A stretch of DNA of 64,000 bases from Egibacteraceae bacterium (GTDB lineage Bacteria > Actinomycetota > Nitriliruptoria > Euzebyales > Egibacteraceae): positions 62,001 through 126,000 of the forward strand of contig JAUJNX010000005.1 in NCBI GenBank assembly GCA_030447925.1. Direction: 5' to 3'. Of this stretch, positions 1-10,303 are shown piece after piece (position 1 is the stretch's first letter; every line of letters starts with the position of its first letter). The notes beneath the pieces were generated by a model that saw nothing but the letters and a program-made list of their open reading frames with translations, did no database searches and was not told the origin of the DNA. The position numbers and the translations under genes were made by a program.

Positions 1-31
1 CCCCAGCACCGGCGGCGCCAGCCGCGCCTGA
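1..31 (+). CDS. Possible 3' end of an upstream gene (partial)
   Basis: A reading frame open from the window edge ends at a TGA at 29-31 (last residues STGGASRA) and is followed directly by a strong terminator hairpin, which is the only reason to call it. Too short to identify. Confidence 0.3.
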   Translation, partial: PSTGGASRA

Positions 32-43
32 CCGACGCACGGC

Positions 44-75
44 TCCGGCGGCGCCCCCGTCTGGGCGCCGCCGGA
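44..75 (+). terminator. Terminator hairpin
   Basis: Perfect 13-bp stem (TCCGGCGGCGCCC pairing with GGGCGCCGCCGGA) with a 6-nt loop, between the partial upstream frame and the AraC-type gene. There is no U-tract, as is common in high-GC actinobacteria. Confidence 0.6.
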
Positions 76-107
76 CCGCGGGCACCGCGCCGTGCGATGC
101 TGCCCCG

Positions 108-809
108 GTGTACCGGGAGCGGGCGTCGCGCATCGCGGGGGCGGTGGTCTGGGAGCGCCACGCCGACGGGGAGGCGCGCGTCCTGCCCGACGGCTGCATG
201 GACCTGATCTGGAGCGCGGGCGGGCTGCTGGTCGCGGGCCCCGACACCGCGGCGCACCTGGCGGGGGGCACGGGCGGCGGGACCGTCACGGGGCTGCGCC
301 TCGCCCCGGGCACGGGACCTGCGGTCCTCGGCGTGCCGGCGCACGCCCTGCGCGACCTGCGCGTCCCCCTGGACGCGGTCTGGACGCCGGCGACGGCACG
401 GCGGGTGGCCGACCGGGTCGCGGGCGCCGGCGCGGCGGGACCGGTGCTCGAGGCCGTCGCGGCGGCGCGCCTGCGCGAGGCCGGCGGGCCCGATCCGCTG
501 CTCGCCGCGGTCGCGACCCTGCTCGGGAGCGGTGCGGCGGTGACGGCGGTCGCCCGCGAGGTGGGGCTCAGCGAGCGCCAGCTGCGCCGGCGGTCCCTGG
601 TCGCCTTCGGCTACGGGCCGAAGACCCTCGCGCGGGTGCTGCGGATGCAGCGCGCCCTGGACCTCGCGCGCGCCGCCGTGCCGTTCGCGGACACCGCCGC
701 CCGCGCGGGGTACGCCGACCAGCCCCACCTCGCCCGCGAGGTCCGCCGGCTCGCGGGCGTCCCGCTGCGCGAGCTGGTCAGGGAGCGGGCAGGGGCGCGA
801 ACAGGCTGA
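108..809 (+). CDS. AraC-family transcriptional regulator
   Basis: A 233-residue cytoplasmic DNA-binding regulator. The N-terminal half resembles the DUF6597-type sensor domain (VLPDGCMDLIW near residue 25), which is characteristic of a group of AraC regulators. The C-terminal third is the two-helix-turn-helix domain: VGLSERQLRRR near residue 150, then AFGYGPKTLARVLRMQRAL. The start is GTG. It overlaps the convergent VOC gene by 32 bp at the 3' ends. The effector is unknown; a link to the neighbouring VOC protein is only positional. Confidence 0.85.
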   Translation: MYRERASRIAGAVVWERHADGEARVLPDGCMDLIWSAGGLLVAGPDTAAHLAGGTGGGTVTGLRLAPGTGPAVLGVPAHALRDLRVPLDAVWTPATARRVADRVAGAGAAGPVLEAVAAARLREAGGPDPLLAAVATLLGSGAAVTAVAREVGLSERQLRRRSLVAFGYGPKTLARVLRMQRALDLARAAVPFADTAARAGYADQPHLAREVRRLAGVPLRELVRERAGARTG

Positions 810-1176
810 CGTCGTTGCCGTCGGGGTCGCGCACCACCGCGTAGCGCTGGCCCCAGAACGCGTCCCAGGGCGCCAGGTGGCCCTCGTACCCGGCGGAGAG
901 CAGCTCGGCGTAGACGGCGTCGACGTCGGCCGGCCCGTCGCAGATGAAGGCGAGGCCGGTGCGCGGGGATCCGGCGACCGGTGACCAGCCCGGGTCGTAG
1001 GAGCGGATGGTCGCCTCGGTGTCCCAGGCCATGCGCAGGCCGCCGGGCAGCGGCGCCTCGACGTGCGGCTGGTCGCCGGCGTCGGCGGGGGCGTCCACGC
1101 CGAGGTGGCGGTAGAAGTCGAGCGAGCGGGCCATGTCGGCCACCACCAGGCCGATGACGTCGAGTCGTGGGGTCAT
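778..1176 (-). CDS. VOC-family (glyoxalase-like) protein
   Basis: A 132-residue single-domain vicinal-oxygen-chelate protein with paired beta-alpha-beta-beta-beta units: DVIGLVVADMARSLDFYRHLG at the N-terminus and YAVVRDPDGNDVSLF at the C-terminus. Members include resistance proteins, dioxygenases and isomerases, so no substrate can be named. I chose the ATG at 1176, not an upstream in-frame start at 1227, because it begins exactly at the domain and a TACGCT -10-like element lies 7 nt before it, fitting a leaderless message. Confidence 0.8.
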   Translation of the reverse strand: MTPRLDVIGLVVADMARSLDFYRHLGVDAPADAGDQPHVEAPLPGGLRMAWDTEATIRSYDPGWSPVAGSPRTGLAFICDGPADVDAVYAELLSAGYEGHLAPWDAFWGQRYAVVRDPDGNDVSLFAPLPAP

Positions 1177-1256
1177 GCCCGGCAGCGTAGGCAGCGGGCC
1201 CGCGCCGCTCTTGAAGGAAACGGCCATCCCCCCGCGCTGACGCCGCCGACCGCGGG

Positions 1257-2261
1257 TCAGACGGTGAGCACCACCTTCCCGCGGGCGTGGCCGTCCGCGA
1301 GGTAGCGGATGGCGGCGGCGGCCTCGGCCAGGGGGTACGTGCGGTCGAGGGCGGGCGTGACGGTGCCCGCAGCGATCATCCCGGCCAGGACCTCCAGGTC
1401 CTCGTGGCGCTCGCTGGACACGAACACGCGCAGCCGCTGGCGCACGAACGGGCCGATCGCGACGGCGAGTAGCTGGCGGTGGGTGCCGCCGAGCCAGCGG
1501 CCCCCGCCCTCGCCGCCGACGAACACCAGGGTCCCGCGCGGGGTGAGCGCGCGCCGCAGGTGCGACAGCGGGCGGGTGCCGCCGATGTCCAGGACCAGGT
1601 TGTAGCGCCGCCGGCCGTCCAGCGCGTCCTCGCGGGTGTGGTCCACGACGTGGTCGGCCCCCAGCGCGCGCACCAGGTCGGCCTTGGCACCGCGGCAGAC
1701 GCCCGTGACCTCGGCCCCGAACGCCGTGGCCAGCTGCACGGCGAAGGTGCCGACCCCGCCCGAGGCGCCCATGATCAGGACCCGCTGCCCCGGCTGCACC
1801 CCGCCCTGGTCGCGCAGGGCCTGGAGCGCCGCCGACGCGGACACCGGCACGGCGGCGGCCTGCACGAAGGTCAGCGCGGCGGGCTTGGCGGCCAGGCGGT
1901 CCTCGCGCGCGGCCGCGTACTCGGCGAACGAGCCGTCGCAGGTCCCCATCACCGCGTCGCCCGGTCGGAAGCGGGTCACCTCCGGGCCCACGGCCTCCAC
2001 CAGGCCGGCGAGGTCCGAGCCGCGGACGCGCACCCTGGGCCGGAGCAGGCCGTAGCCCATCGCGCGGACCAGGTACGGCCGTCCGGTGAGCAGGTGCCAG
2101 ACGCCGGGGTCGACGCCCGCGGCCTGCACGCGCACGAGGACCTCGCGGTCGCCGATCGCGGGCCGGGGCACGTCGCCCAGCCGCAGGACGTCGGCGGGGC
2201 CGTAGGCGTCCTGCACGACGGCCTTCATCGTGGTGCCCCGGTCTGCGGTCGTCGTGCCCAT
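1257..2261 (-). CDS. Medium-chain NAD(P)-dependent alcohol dehydrogenase / quinone oxidoreductase family
   Basis: A 334-residue GroES-like plus Rossmann-fold reductase. The N-terminal fold carries VLVRVQAAGVDPGVWHLL. The nucleotide-binding glycine motif is MGASGGVGTFAVQLA near residue 165. The cysteine set for a structural zinc is absent, so it belongs to the zinc-independent quinone-reductase branch. The ATG at 2261 follows a clear GGAGGAG ribosome site; a second ATG lies at 2228. It is divergent from a TetR gene, with three operator-like palindromes between them, so TetR control is likely. The substrate is unknown. Confidence 0.85.
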   Translation of the reverse strand: MGTTTADRGTTMKAVVQDAYGPADVLRLGDVPRPAIGDREVLVRVQAAGVDPGVWHLLTGRPYLVRAMGYGLLRPRVRVRGSDLAGLVEAVGPEVTRFRPGDAVMGTCDGSFAEYAAAREDRLAAKPAALTFVQAAAVPVSASAALQALRDQGGVQPGQRVLIMGASGGVGTFAVQLATAFGAEVTGVCRGAKADLVRALGADHVVDHTREDALDGRRRYNLVLDIGGTRPLSHLRRALTPRGTLVFVGGEGGGRWLGGTHRQLLAVAIGPFVRQRLRVFVSSERHEDLEVLAGMIAAGTVTPALDRTYPLAEAAAAIRYLADGHARGKVVLTV

Positions 2262-2286
2262 CGTGCCTGCTCCTCCGGCTCCCTGT

Positions 2287-2348
2287 CCTTACGACGTAAG
2301 GTAGCCATACGCCGTAAGGCTGTCAAGGAGTCGCCTTACGCCGTACGG
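2287..2348. promoter_or_regulatory. Triple TetR operator array
   Basis: Three copies of one 15-bp palindrome lie in the intergenic region: CCTTACGACGTAAGG (2287-2301, perfect around a central base), CCATACGCCGTAAGG (2305-2319) and CCTTACGCCGTACGG (2334-2348). The shared core is TACGnCGTA. The third copy overlaps TACGGT (2344-2349), a -10 element placed 6 nt before the tetR GTG. This implies that TetR represses both itself and the divergent dehydrogenase. Confidence 0.85.
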
Positions 2349-2355
2349 TGGCGCG

Positions 2356-3039
2356 GTGACCACGCCGCGCGCCGACGCCGAGCCACGCGTCCCGCTGACC
2401 CGGGACCGGGTGCTGCGCGCAGCCCTGGCGCTCGCGGACCGGGGCGGGGTGGGCTCGGTGAGCATGCGCAAGCTCGCGCAGGAGCTCGGGGTCGAGGCGA
2501 TGTCGCTGTACCACCACGTGGCCGGCAAGGACGACGTCCTGGACGGCCTCGTCGACGCCGTCTTCGCCGAGATCGAGCTCCCGGCCGCCGAGCTGGGCTG
2601 GCGGGAGGCGATGCGCCGGCGCGCGCTGTCGGCCCGCGACGCGCTCCGCCGCCATCCCTGGGCGACCGCCCTGATGGACTCGCGCTCCACGCCGGGCCCC
2701 GCGACCCTGCGCCACCACGAGGCGGTGCTGGCCGCCCTGCGCGGCGGCGGCTTCTCCGTCGCGCTGGCCGCGCGCGCGTTCTCCGTGCTCGACAGCTACA
2801 TCTACGGCTTCGCCCTGCAGGAGGCGAGCCTGCCGTTCTCGACCCCCGCCGAGCTCGCCGAGGTGGCCGGGGCGATGCTGGAGCGCCTGCCCGCCGACGC
2901 CTACCCCCACCTCACCGAGATGGCCGTCACCCACGTCCTGCAGCCCGGCTACGACCACGGCGCCGAGTACGTCGACGGCCTCGACCTGATCCTGGACGCC
3001 CTGGACCGCGCCGCCCGCGCCGACGCGACCGCTACGTGA
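2356..3039 (+). CDS. TetR/AcrR-family transcriptional regulator
   Basis: A 227-residue regulator with an N-terminal helix-turn-helix: [48 protein letters not shown] (residues about 16-65, given as separate helices by the family). The C-terminal ligand-binding domain resembles TetR_C_1. The start is GTG, with no Shine-Dalgarno sequence but a -10 element 6 nt upstream, so the message is probably leaderless. It probably autoregulates through the three palindromes upstream and represses the divergent dehydrogenase. It overlaps the convergent VIT gene by 8 bp. Confidence 0.9.
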   Translation: MTTPRADAEPRVPLTRDRVLRAALALADRGGVGSVSMRKLAQELGVEAMSLYHHVAGKDDVLDGLVDAVFAEIELPAAELGWREAMRRRALSARDALRRHPWATALMDSRSTPGPATLRHHEAVLAALRGGGFSVALAARAFSVLDSYIYGFALQEASLPFSTPAELAEVAGAMLERLPADAYPHLTEMAVTHVLQPGYDHGAEYVDGLDLILDALDRAARADATAT

Positions 3040-3826
3040 CGGTCACGCCCAGGACCGCGCCGACCGCGTAGGTGACGGCGCCGGCGAGCACGGCGACGAC
3101 CAGCTGGCGCAGCGCCGAGCGCACCGGCGAGCGGCCGGTGAAGCGCGCCAGGGTCGCCCCGATCGCCAGGGCCGCGACGGCGCCCAGCACGACCGACCCG
3201 ATCACCGCGGCCGTCCCGCTGAGCAGGAACCACGGCAGCAGCGGCACGATGGCGCCGACGACGAAGCTGACGAAGGACGACCCGGCCGCACCCCAGGCGG
3301 AGCCGAGCTGCTCGGGGTCGATGCCCAGCTCCTCGCGGGCGTGGGTCGCCAGCGCCAGCTCGGGCGACGCCGACAGCTCGCGGGCCAGCTCGCGCGCGGT
3401 GGTCGGCCCCACGCCGCGGCCGGCGTAGATGTCGGCCAGCTCCTGCTGCTCGCCGGCCGGGTCGGCGGCGATCTCGGCGGCCTCCAGGCTCAGCTCGCGC
3501 TCGAACAGCTCGGTCTGGGCGCGCATCGACACGTACTCCCCGGCGGCCATCGAGCAGGCGCCGGCCAGCAGCCCCGCGATGCCCGCGAGGCGCACGACGC
3601 CGGGGGCGGGGGTGGCGCCCGCGAAGCCCAGGATCAGCGAGACGTTGCTGACCAGCCCGTCGCTGATGCCGAACACCGCCGCCCGTGCCGCGCCGCCCTG
3701 GACGTCGCGGTGCCAGGGCTCCCGGCGCTGGCCGCGCGACAGCACCCGCCCGCCGCCCAGCACGTGCGCGGCCAACTGCTCGCTCTCGCCGGTCCGCCGG
3801 GTGCGGGCCGGGCCGGTGCCGTCCAT
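3032..3826 (-). CDS. VIT1/CCC1-family transporter (vacuolar iron transporter-like)
   Basis: A 264-residue membrane protein. The cytoplasmic N-terminus is followed by the family hallmark [18 protein letters not shown], a second helix with MAAGEYVSM, a charged amphipathic central domain (about residues 130-190), and three C-terminal membrane helices. Relatives move ferrous iron or manganese out of the cytosol in exchange for protons. The start at 3826 is the first ATG that gives a normal family length, although the frame stays open far upstream. It is convergent with tetR. Confidence 0.88.
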   Translation of the reverse strand: MDGTGPARTRRTGESEQLAAHVLGGGRVLSRGQRREPWHRDVQGGAARAAVFGISDGLVSNVSLILGFAGATPAPGVVRLAGIAGLLAGACSMAAGEYVSMRAQTELFERELSLEAAEIAADPAGEQQELADIYAGRGVGPTTARELARELSASPELALATHAREELGIDPEQLGSAWGAAGSSFVSFVVGAIVPLLPWFLLSGTAAVIGSVVLGAVAALAIGATLARFTGRSPVRSALRQLVVAVLAGAVTYAVGAVLGVTVT

Positions 3827-3943
3827 GGGCGTCGTCCCCGGGTCGATCGGATGGTCCCACCCCGACGGTAGTGCGAGGTGGGCGCCTAGGCCGTGTCTCC
3901 TGACTCCGTGCGCGGAAGCCGCCCGGCGTTGGAGGTGCATCCC

Positions 3944-3949
3944 TAGGCT
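3944..3949 (+). promoter_or_regulatory. -10 element of a leaderless promoter (TAGGCT)
   Basis: TAGGCT lies exactly 6 nt before the GTG start at 3956. The same hexamer and spacing occur before fur and mshD, so transcription probably starts at the first base of the start codon. Confidence 0.6.
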
Positions 3950-3955
3950 GCGTGC

Positions 3956-5026
3956 GTGCGCGCCTTCACCTACCAGCCGCCCGCGTCCCGGATCGTGTTC
4001 GGTGCGGGGACCATCGCGGGCGTCCGCGACGAGGTCGAGCGCCTCGGCGGGCGCCGCGTGCTGCTGCTGGCCGCCGCGTCGGGGGCGGGGGGCGCCGCGC
4101 GGTTGGGCGCGGTCCTCGGCGACCTGGTGGTGGCGCGCTTCGACGGCGCCGCTGCGCACACCCCCGTCGAGGTCACCGATCGGGCGCTGGCGCTGCTCCG
4201 CGAGCACGCGTCGGACTGCGTGGTGGCGCTGGGCGGCGGGACCACGACGGGGCTGGCCAAGGCGCTCGCGGTGCGCACCGGGGTGCCCCAGGTCGTCCTG
4301 CCCACCACCTACGCCGGGTCGGAGGTCACCCCGGTCCTGGGCGAGACCCGCGACGGGCGCAAGACCACGCGGTCCTCGCCCGACATCCTCCCCGAGACCG
4401 TGGTCTACGACGTCGAGCTGACCCTGGGCCTGCCCCAGGCGGTCTCCCTGACCAGCGGGATGAACGCGCTGGCCCACGCGGTGGAGGCGCTCTACGCCCC
4501 GCAGGCCAACCCCGCGCTGGACGCCCTGGCGCTGGAGGCGATCACCCGGCTGGGGCGGGCGCTGCCCCGCGTCGTCCTGGTCCCCGCCGACCGCGACGCG
4601 CGCGCCGACGTCCTGGTGGCGGCGTGGCTGGCGGGCACCTGCCTCGCGGCCGCGGGGATGGGGCTGCACCACCAGCTGTGCCACGTGCTGGGCGGGTCGT
4701 TCGGCCTGCCCCACGCCGCGACCCACGCCGTCGTGCTGCCGCACGCGCTGACCTACAACGCGCCCGCCGTGCCCGACGTCCTGGCCCGCGTGGCGGCGGC
4801 GCTGGGGGCGCCCGATGCGCCCGGGGCCGTCTTCGACCTGGTCGCCCGGCTGGGCGGCCCCACCGCGCTGCGCGACCTGGGCCTGGCGGGCGCGGACCTG
4901 CCCCGCGTGATCGACCTGGCGCTGGCCGCGCCCTACCCCAACCCCCGTGAGCTGACCGCCGACGGCGTCACCGCCCTCCTCGACGCCGCCCACGCCGGCC
5001 GCCGCCCCGCGCCCGCGCCCGCCTGA
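3956..5026 (+). CDS. Maleylacetate reductase
   Basis: A 356-residue iron-type alcohol dehydrogenase family enzyme. Maleylacetate reductase converts maleylacetate to 3-oxoadipate with NAD(P)H, the last step of (chloro)hydroquinone and resorcinol degradation. Visible hallmarks are the N-terminal RIVFGAGTIAGV, the nucleotide-binding ALGGGTTTGLAKALA near residue 93, LPTTYAGSEVTPVLGET near 118, and the histidine-rich MGLHHQLCHVLGG near 232. No other gene of that pathway is adjacent, so its physiological role here is open. The GTG start is set by the leaderless promoter. Confidence 0.88.
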   Translation: MRAFTYQPPASRIVFGAGTIAGVRDEVERLGGRRVLLLAAASGAGGAARLGAVLGDLVVARFDGAAAHTPVEVTDRALALLREHASDCVVALGGGTTTGLAKALAVRTGVPQVVLPTTYAGSEVTPVLGETRDGRKTTRSSPDILPETVVYDVELTLGLPQAVSLTSGMNALAHAVEALYAPQANPALDALALEAITRLGRALPRVVLVPADRDARADVLVAAWLAGTCLAAAGMGLHHQLCHVLGGSFGLPHAATHAVVLPHALTYNAPAVPDVLARVAAALGAPDAPGAVFDLVARLGGPTALRDLGLAGADLPRVIDLALAAPYPNPRELTADGVTALLDAAHAGRRPAPAPA

Positions 5027-5043
5027 CCCCGGGGCGCCGGTGC

Positions 5044-6875
<1,832 letters not shown>

Positions 6876-6894
6876 CCGGCCGGCGCGCGGCCGG
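6876..6894 (+). terminator. Short GC hairpin after hppD
   Basis: CCGGCCG and CGGCCGG arms (7 bp) with a GCGCG loop start just after the hppD stop codon. It could terminate hppD; there is no U-tract. Confidence 0.4.
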
Positions 6895-6945
6895 CCGGCG
6901 ACGGGACCCTCCCCGTCCTGGTCGGCCGCGCCCGGCTGACGGTCC

Positions 6946-7506
6946 TCAACGCGGCCCCTGATCCCCGCGCTGCAGGACGATGGCCCCGTACAGGTACTCG
7001 GGCCCGTTCCCGGAGGTGCCGTCGAAGGTGGTGGGCGCCGGCACGTACCAGACGCCGTCGCCGCCGGCCCCCTCGAAGCGTCCCGTCCCGCCGGTGATCG
7101 TGAACACGTACGCCGCGATGGTGTTGGTGAAGCAGAACGTGCCCGTGGCGCGGATGGTGAGCTGGTCGCCGTTCGCGGCGGTGAGGGCACCCTCCTTGCG
7201 GATGGGCCCGCACTGGTCCTCGCCGAACGCGGCCACGTCGAACACGACGTCGAACCGCCCGGTCACGCGACCGAGCGCCGTCGCGCGACCGTGCACGTCG
7301 TCGGTCAGGCACTGCGCTCCTTGCGGGGCCCCCTCCGGGCACGGCCCGAAGGCGAACGCGCCGTTGAGGCGCGCCGCGAACGACTGCTCCGTCGTCGCGT
7401 CCTCCGCGGTGTCCGCGCCGGCCGTGGCGGGCACGGAGAGGGCGAGCAGGAGGGTGACCGCCACCGGCAGCAGCGTGGCGAGCCGGCGCGGCCCGCGGCC
7501 CGTCAC
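6946..7506 (-). CDS. Secreted protein of unknown function
   Basis: 186 residues starting with a signal peptide (hydrophobic LATLLPVAVTLLLALSVPA, cleavage near ATAGA). The mature part is rich in beta-type segments and glycine, contains cysteines in CPEGAPQGAQC, and shows repeats of the type IRATGTFCFTNTIAAYVFTITGGTGRFEGAGG, here read as pieces. This resembles small extracellular allene-oxide-cyclase-barrel-like or DUF3224-like proteins, but I cannot assign a family. The GTG start overlaps the upstream gene stop as GTGA, so the two are translationally coupled. Confidence 0.7.
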   Translation of the reverse strand: MTGRGPRRLATLLPVAVTLLLALSVPATAGADTAEDATTEQSFAARLNGAFAFGPCPEGAPQGAQCLTDDVHGRATALGRVTGRFDVVFDVAAFGEDQCGPIRKEGALTAANGDQLTIRATGTFCFTNTIAAYVFTITGGTGRFEGAGGDGVWYVPAPTTFDGTSGNGPEYLYGAIVLQRGDQGPR

Positions 7507-8372
7507 GCCGTCACCGCCAGGTCGGCCGCGCGCAGCACCTGGTCCAGGGACCGCGGTGCGCGGCCGGTGAGCGCCTGGACGGTCCCGGTCACCCTCGCGG
7601 CCCAGCCGCCGGGGCCCGACGCGCGGTAGCTCGCGTACAGCTCGACGACCGCCTCCACGGTCCACGGGTCCATGCCCAGACCGGTGAGCGCGGCGTGGAC
7701 GGCGTCGTCGGGGACGTCCACGTAGCGCACCGGGCGCCCGCTGCGCGCGGCCAGCCGCGCCGCCACGTCGGCGTAGGACAGCGCCTCGGGACCGGTGAGG
7801 TTGTAGACCCGGCCCTCGTGCCCGGTGCCGGTCAGGACGTGGGCCGCGACGGCGGCCACGTCGTCGGTGTCGACCATGCTGAGGCGGGCCGCGCCGACGG
7901 AGGCGTACAGGTTGCCGTCCGGGTCCACCGAGGGCGCCACCGTCTCGAGCACGTTCTGGGCGAAGTAGTTGGGCCGCAGGATGGTGTGCGGCACCCCGGA
8001 GCGCGCGAGGTGGTGGTCGGCCAGCCCGTGCTGGCGCGCCATCCGCGCGGGGGACGACGGGTCGGCCCCGAGCACCGACAGGCGGACGAGGGAGCCGACG
8101 CCGGCCCGCCGGGCCGCGTCGATCGCGGCGGTGTGCCAGCGGTCCGCGTCCGGGTGCGGTGAGGACAGCAGGAACACCCGCTGCGCCCCCCGCATCGCCT
8201 CCTCCACGGTGGTGGGCTGCGCCAGGTCGCCGTGCACGGGCTGCACCCCGAGCGCGCGGACGGTCTCCGCCGACCGCTGGCTGCGGACCAGCGCCCGCGC
8301 CGGGACGCCGCCTCCGCGCAGCTCCCGCAGGAGCGCCGCGCCGATCTTGCTGGTACCGCCGATCACGAGCAT
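7503..8372 (-). CDS. NmrA-like NAD(P)-binding oxidoreductase (atypical SDR)
   Basis: A 289-residue Rossmann protein beginning MLVIGGTSKIGAALLREL, a G-x-x-x-x-I-G nucleotide-binding loop. It continues with the NmrA/SDR_a pattern VFLLSSPHPDADRWHTAAI, LRPNYFAQN, and a C-terminal TGPEALSYADVAARLA. Relatives are quinone reductases or redox-sensing NmrA proteins; the substrate is unknown. The ATG at 8372 has an AAGGAG ribosome site. It forms a two-gene operon with the secreted protein downstream. Confidence 0.82.
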   Translation of the reverse strand: MLVIGGTSKIGAALLRELRGGGVPARALVRSQRSAETVRALGVQPVHGDLAQPTTVEEAMRGAQRVFLLSSPHPDADRWHTAAIDAARRAGVGSLVRLSVLGADPSSPARMARQHGLADHHLARSGVPHTILRPNYFAQNVLETVAPSVDPDGNLYASVGAARLSMVDTDDVAAVAAHVLTGTGHEGRVYNLTGPEALSYADVAARLAARSGRPVRYVDVPDDAVHAALTGLGMDPWTVEAVVELYASYRASGPGGWAARVTGTVQALTGRAPRSLDQVLRAADLAVTA

Positions 8373-8461
8373 CCGAATCGATCTCCTTGGACGGCCGCCC
8401 CTGGTGGGCGGCCGGGACCAGCGAAGCACCACGCCCTCCAGAGGTCCAAGTTCTAGCGCGG

Positions 8462-8471
8462 CTACTAGTAG
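8462..8471. promoter_or_regulatory. Perfect palindrome CTACTAGTAG upstream of the NmrA-like gene
   Basis: A 10-bp perfect palindrome sits about 90 bp upstream of the NmrA-like start and 70 bp before the divergent methyltransferase, in an unusually A+T-rich patch. It is an operator candidate for either gene. Confidence 0.35.
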
Positions 8472-8540
8472 TGGCCAGATCTATGCTTTCCGGGGCGCCG
8501 CCAGGGGTCGGCGACGTCTGACCGGGGCACACTGCCCCGC

Positions 8541-9296
8541 GTGGACACCGGGCGCTTCTACGCCGAGGACCAGGCGCGCATCCACCACGAGCGCTTCGGC
8601 GACCTCGCCGCCGCAGCGGGCCGGCGGCTGGTCGAGGAGCTCGCCGCGGCGGGGCTGCGCGCCGGGACGGTCGTGGACCTCGGGTCGGGGTCGGGGATCC
8701 TGGCGCGGGCTGTCACCAAGGCCGGCTACGACGTCGAGGGCACCGACCTGTCGCCGGCGATGGTGGACCTCGCCCGCGCGACCGCACCCGGGGCGCGGTT
8801 CCGGGTCGGGTCGCTGCACGACGCCGACGTCCCACCCGGCACGGTCGGGGTGGTGGCGGTCGGTGAGGCGCTGAACTACGCCAGCGACGAGCGCGCGGGC
8901 CTGGCGGCGGTGGAGCGGCTGGCCGTGCGCGCCCGGGCGGCCCTGCCGCCCGGCGGGGTGCTGCTGTTCGACGTGGCCGGCCCCGGTCGCCACGGCGGCG
9001 CCCCCCACCGGATGTTCGTCGACGCCCCCGCCTGGAGCCTGTACATGGAGGCGCGGGAGTCCGCGGACGGGACGCGGCTGGACCGGGCGATCACCATCTT
9101 CGCCCGCGCCGGTGACGGCGACTGCTACCGCCGCACCGACGAGCACCACGTCCTGCGCCTGTACGCCCCGGCCGACGTCCTGGCCGCCCTGACCCGCGCC
9201 GGCTTCGCGGCGCGGGCGCTGCCCGCCTACACCTCCGCCCCCACCGCCTCGACCCCGGCGGCGGGCTGGTCGGTCTACCTCGCCACCGCCGCCTGA
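8541..9296 (+). CDS. Class I SAM-dependent methyltransferase
   Basis: 251 residues with the canonical SAM-binding order: motif I VVDLGSGSGILARAVTKAGY (residues about 43-62), the acidic motif II region VEGTDLSPAMVDLA, and motif III/IV VVAVGEALNYASD. The substrate cannot be deduced. The GTG start has a CACACT element 7 nt upstream. It overlaps the convergent reductase/GNAT gene by 22 bp. Confidence 0.88.
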   Translation: MDTGRFYAEDQARIHHERFGDLAAAAGRRLVEELAAAGLRAGTVVDLGSGSGILARAVTKAGYDVEGTDLSPAMVDLARATAPGARFRVGSLHDADVPPGTVGVVAVGEALNYASDERAGLAAVERLAVRARAALPPGGVLLFDVAGPGRHGGAPHRMFVDAPAWSLYMEARESADGTRLDRAITIFARAGDGDCYRRTDEHHVLRLYAPADVLAALTRAGFAARALPAYTSAPTASTPAAGWSVYLATAA

Positions 9297-10303
9297 CCCG
9301 CCGCGTCGACCGGCAGCTCGTAGGTCAGCCAGGTCGACCGGGCGGCGCCGGTGCGGTCGTAGAGGCGTTGCGCGCGGTGGTTGTCCGGCGCGGTCTGCCA
9401 GACCAGGCGGGCGGCGCCGTGGTCGCGGGCCGCGTCCCGGCAGGCCGCCAGGAGGGCGCGGCCCACGCCCGCACCCCGCACCGCCTCGGCGACGTACAGG
9501 TCGTTCATGACCGCGACCCGGTCCGCGCCGGTCGTCTCCCAGGTCCAGTAGCAGGTCGCGAAGCCGACCGCTCCGCCGTCGCGCCGGGCCAGGAACTGGC
9601 GCCCCTCGTGGACGGGGTCGGCGATCAGGGCGCGGCAGAGCCGCTCCAGCTGCGCGTCGGACGGCGCGACCTCGTAGAAGTCGCAGTAGGCCCGTAGCAG
9701 CGGCAGCAGGTCCGGCAGGTCGCCGGGTCCGACCACGTCGACCCGCACCGCCCCGGCCGTGGCGGGCGGCGCCGCCGGGGCGACCAGGGCGGGGATGGCG
9801 GCCGCGATCCGGTCGCGCAGCGACGGGTCGGTGACCAGCCGGTCCGGCCCGACCGCCTGGCGCGGCACCGGCAGGCGCAGGCAGGCGGCGGGGACCACCT
9901 CGGCGCCCAGGTAGCCCAGGACGGTGGCGAGCGCCGCGGTCGCGCCCGCCCCGCCGGTGGGCGCGGCGACCGACGCCGCGTTGATCCAGGCAGCCCGCTT
10001 CCCGAGCAGCTCGCCGCCGCCGACCAGCCAGTCCAGCACGTTGGTGAAGCTGCCGGGCAGCGTCCCGGCGTACTCCGGCGCGCAGCACAGCACCGCGTCC
10101 GCCGCGCCGGCCGCGCGGCGCAGGCCGGCCACGGCGGGGGGCAGCGGGTCGCGGTCCAGGTCGGGGTCGAAGGCGGGCAGGTCCGCCGGCGACGGCGCGA
10201 AGGCCGTGGTGACCCCGGAGGGGGCGAGCGCCGCGGCGGTCCGGAGCACCGCCGTGGTGGTCGCGCCGCTGCGGGTGCTGCCCGACAGCAGCAGGACGTG
10301 CAT
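9275..10303 (-). CDS. Fusion: NAD(P)H-dependent FMN reductase + GNAT acetyltransferase
   Basis: 342 residues containing two enzymes. Residues about 1-180 are a flavodoxin-fold NADPH-dependent FMN reductase: VLLLSGSTRSGATTTAVL for phosphate binding and CCAPEYAGTLPGSFTNVLDW, the usual PEYN-type loop. An alanine/proline linker near 170-185 leads to a GNAT domain (about 186-335) with the acetyl-CoA pyrophosphate loop VRGAGVGRALLAACRDAA. The frame is continuous. Its ATG overlaps the PAQR stop as TGATG. Flavin reduction is likely; the acetyl acceptor is unknown. Similar fusions are, to my recollection, annotated in other actinobacteria. Confidence 0.85.
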   Translation of the reverse strand: MHVLLLSGSTRSGATTTAVLRTAAALAPSGVTTAFAPSPADLPAFDPDLDRDPLPPAVAGLRRAAGAADAVLCCAPEYAGTLPGSFTNVLDWLVGGGELLGKRAAWINAASVAAPTGGAGATAALATVLGYLGAEVVPAACLRLPVPRQAVGPDRLVTDPSLRDRIAAAIPALVAPAAPPATAGAVRVDVVGPGDLPDLLPLLRAYCDFYEVAPSDAQLERLCRALIADPVHEGRQFLARRDGGAVGFATCYWTWETTGADRVAVMNDLYVAEAVRGAGVGRALLAACRDAARDHGAARLVWQTAPDNHRAQRLYDRTGAARSTWLTYELPVDAAGQAAVAR

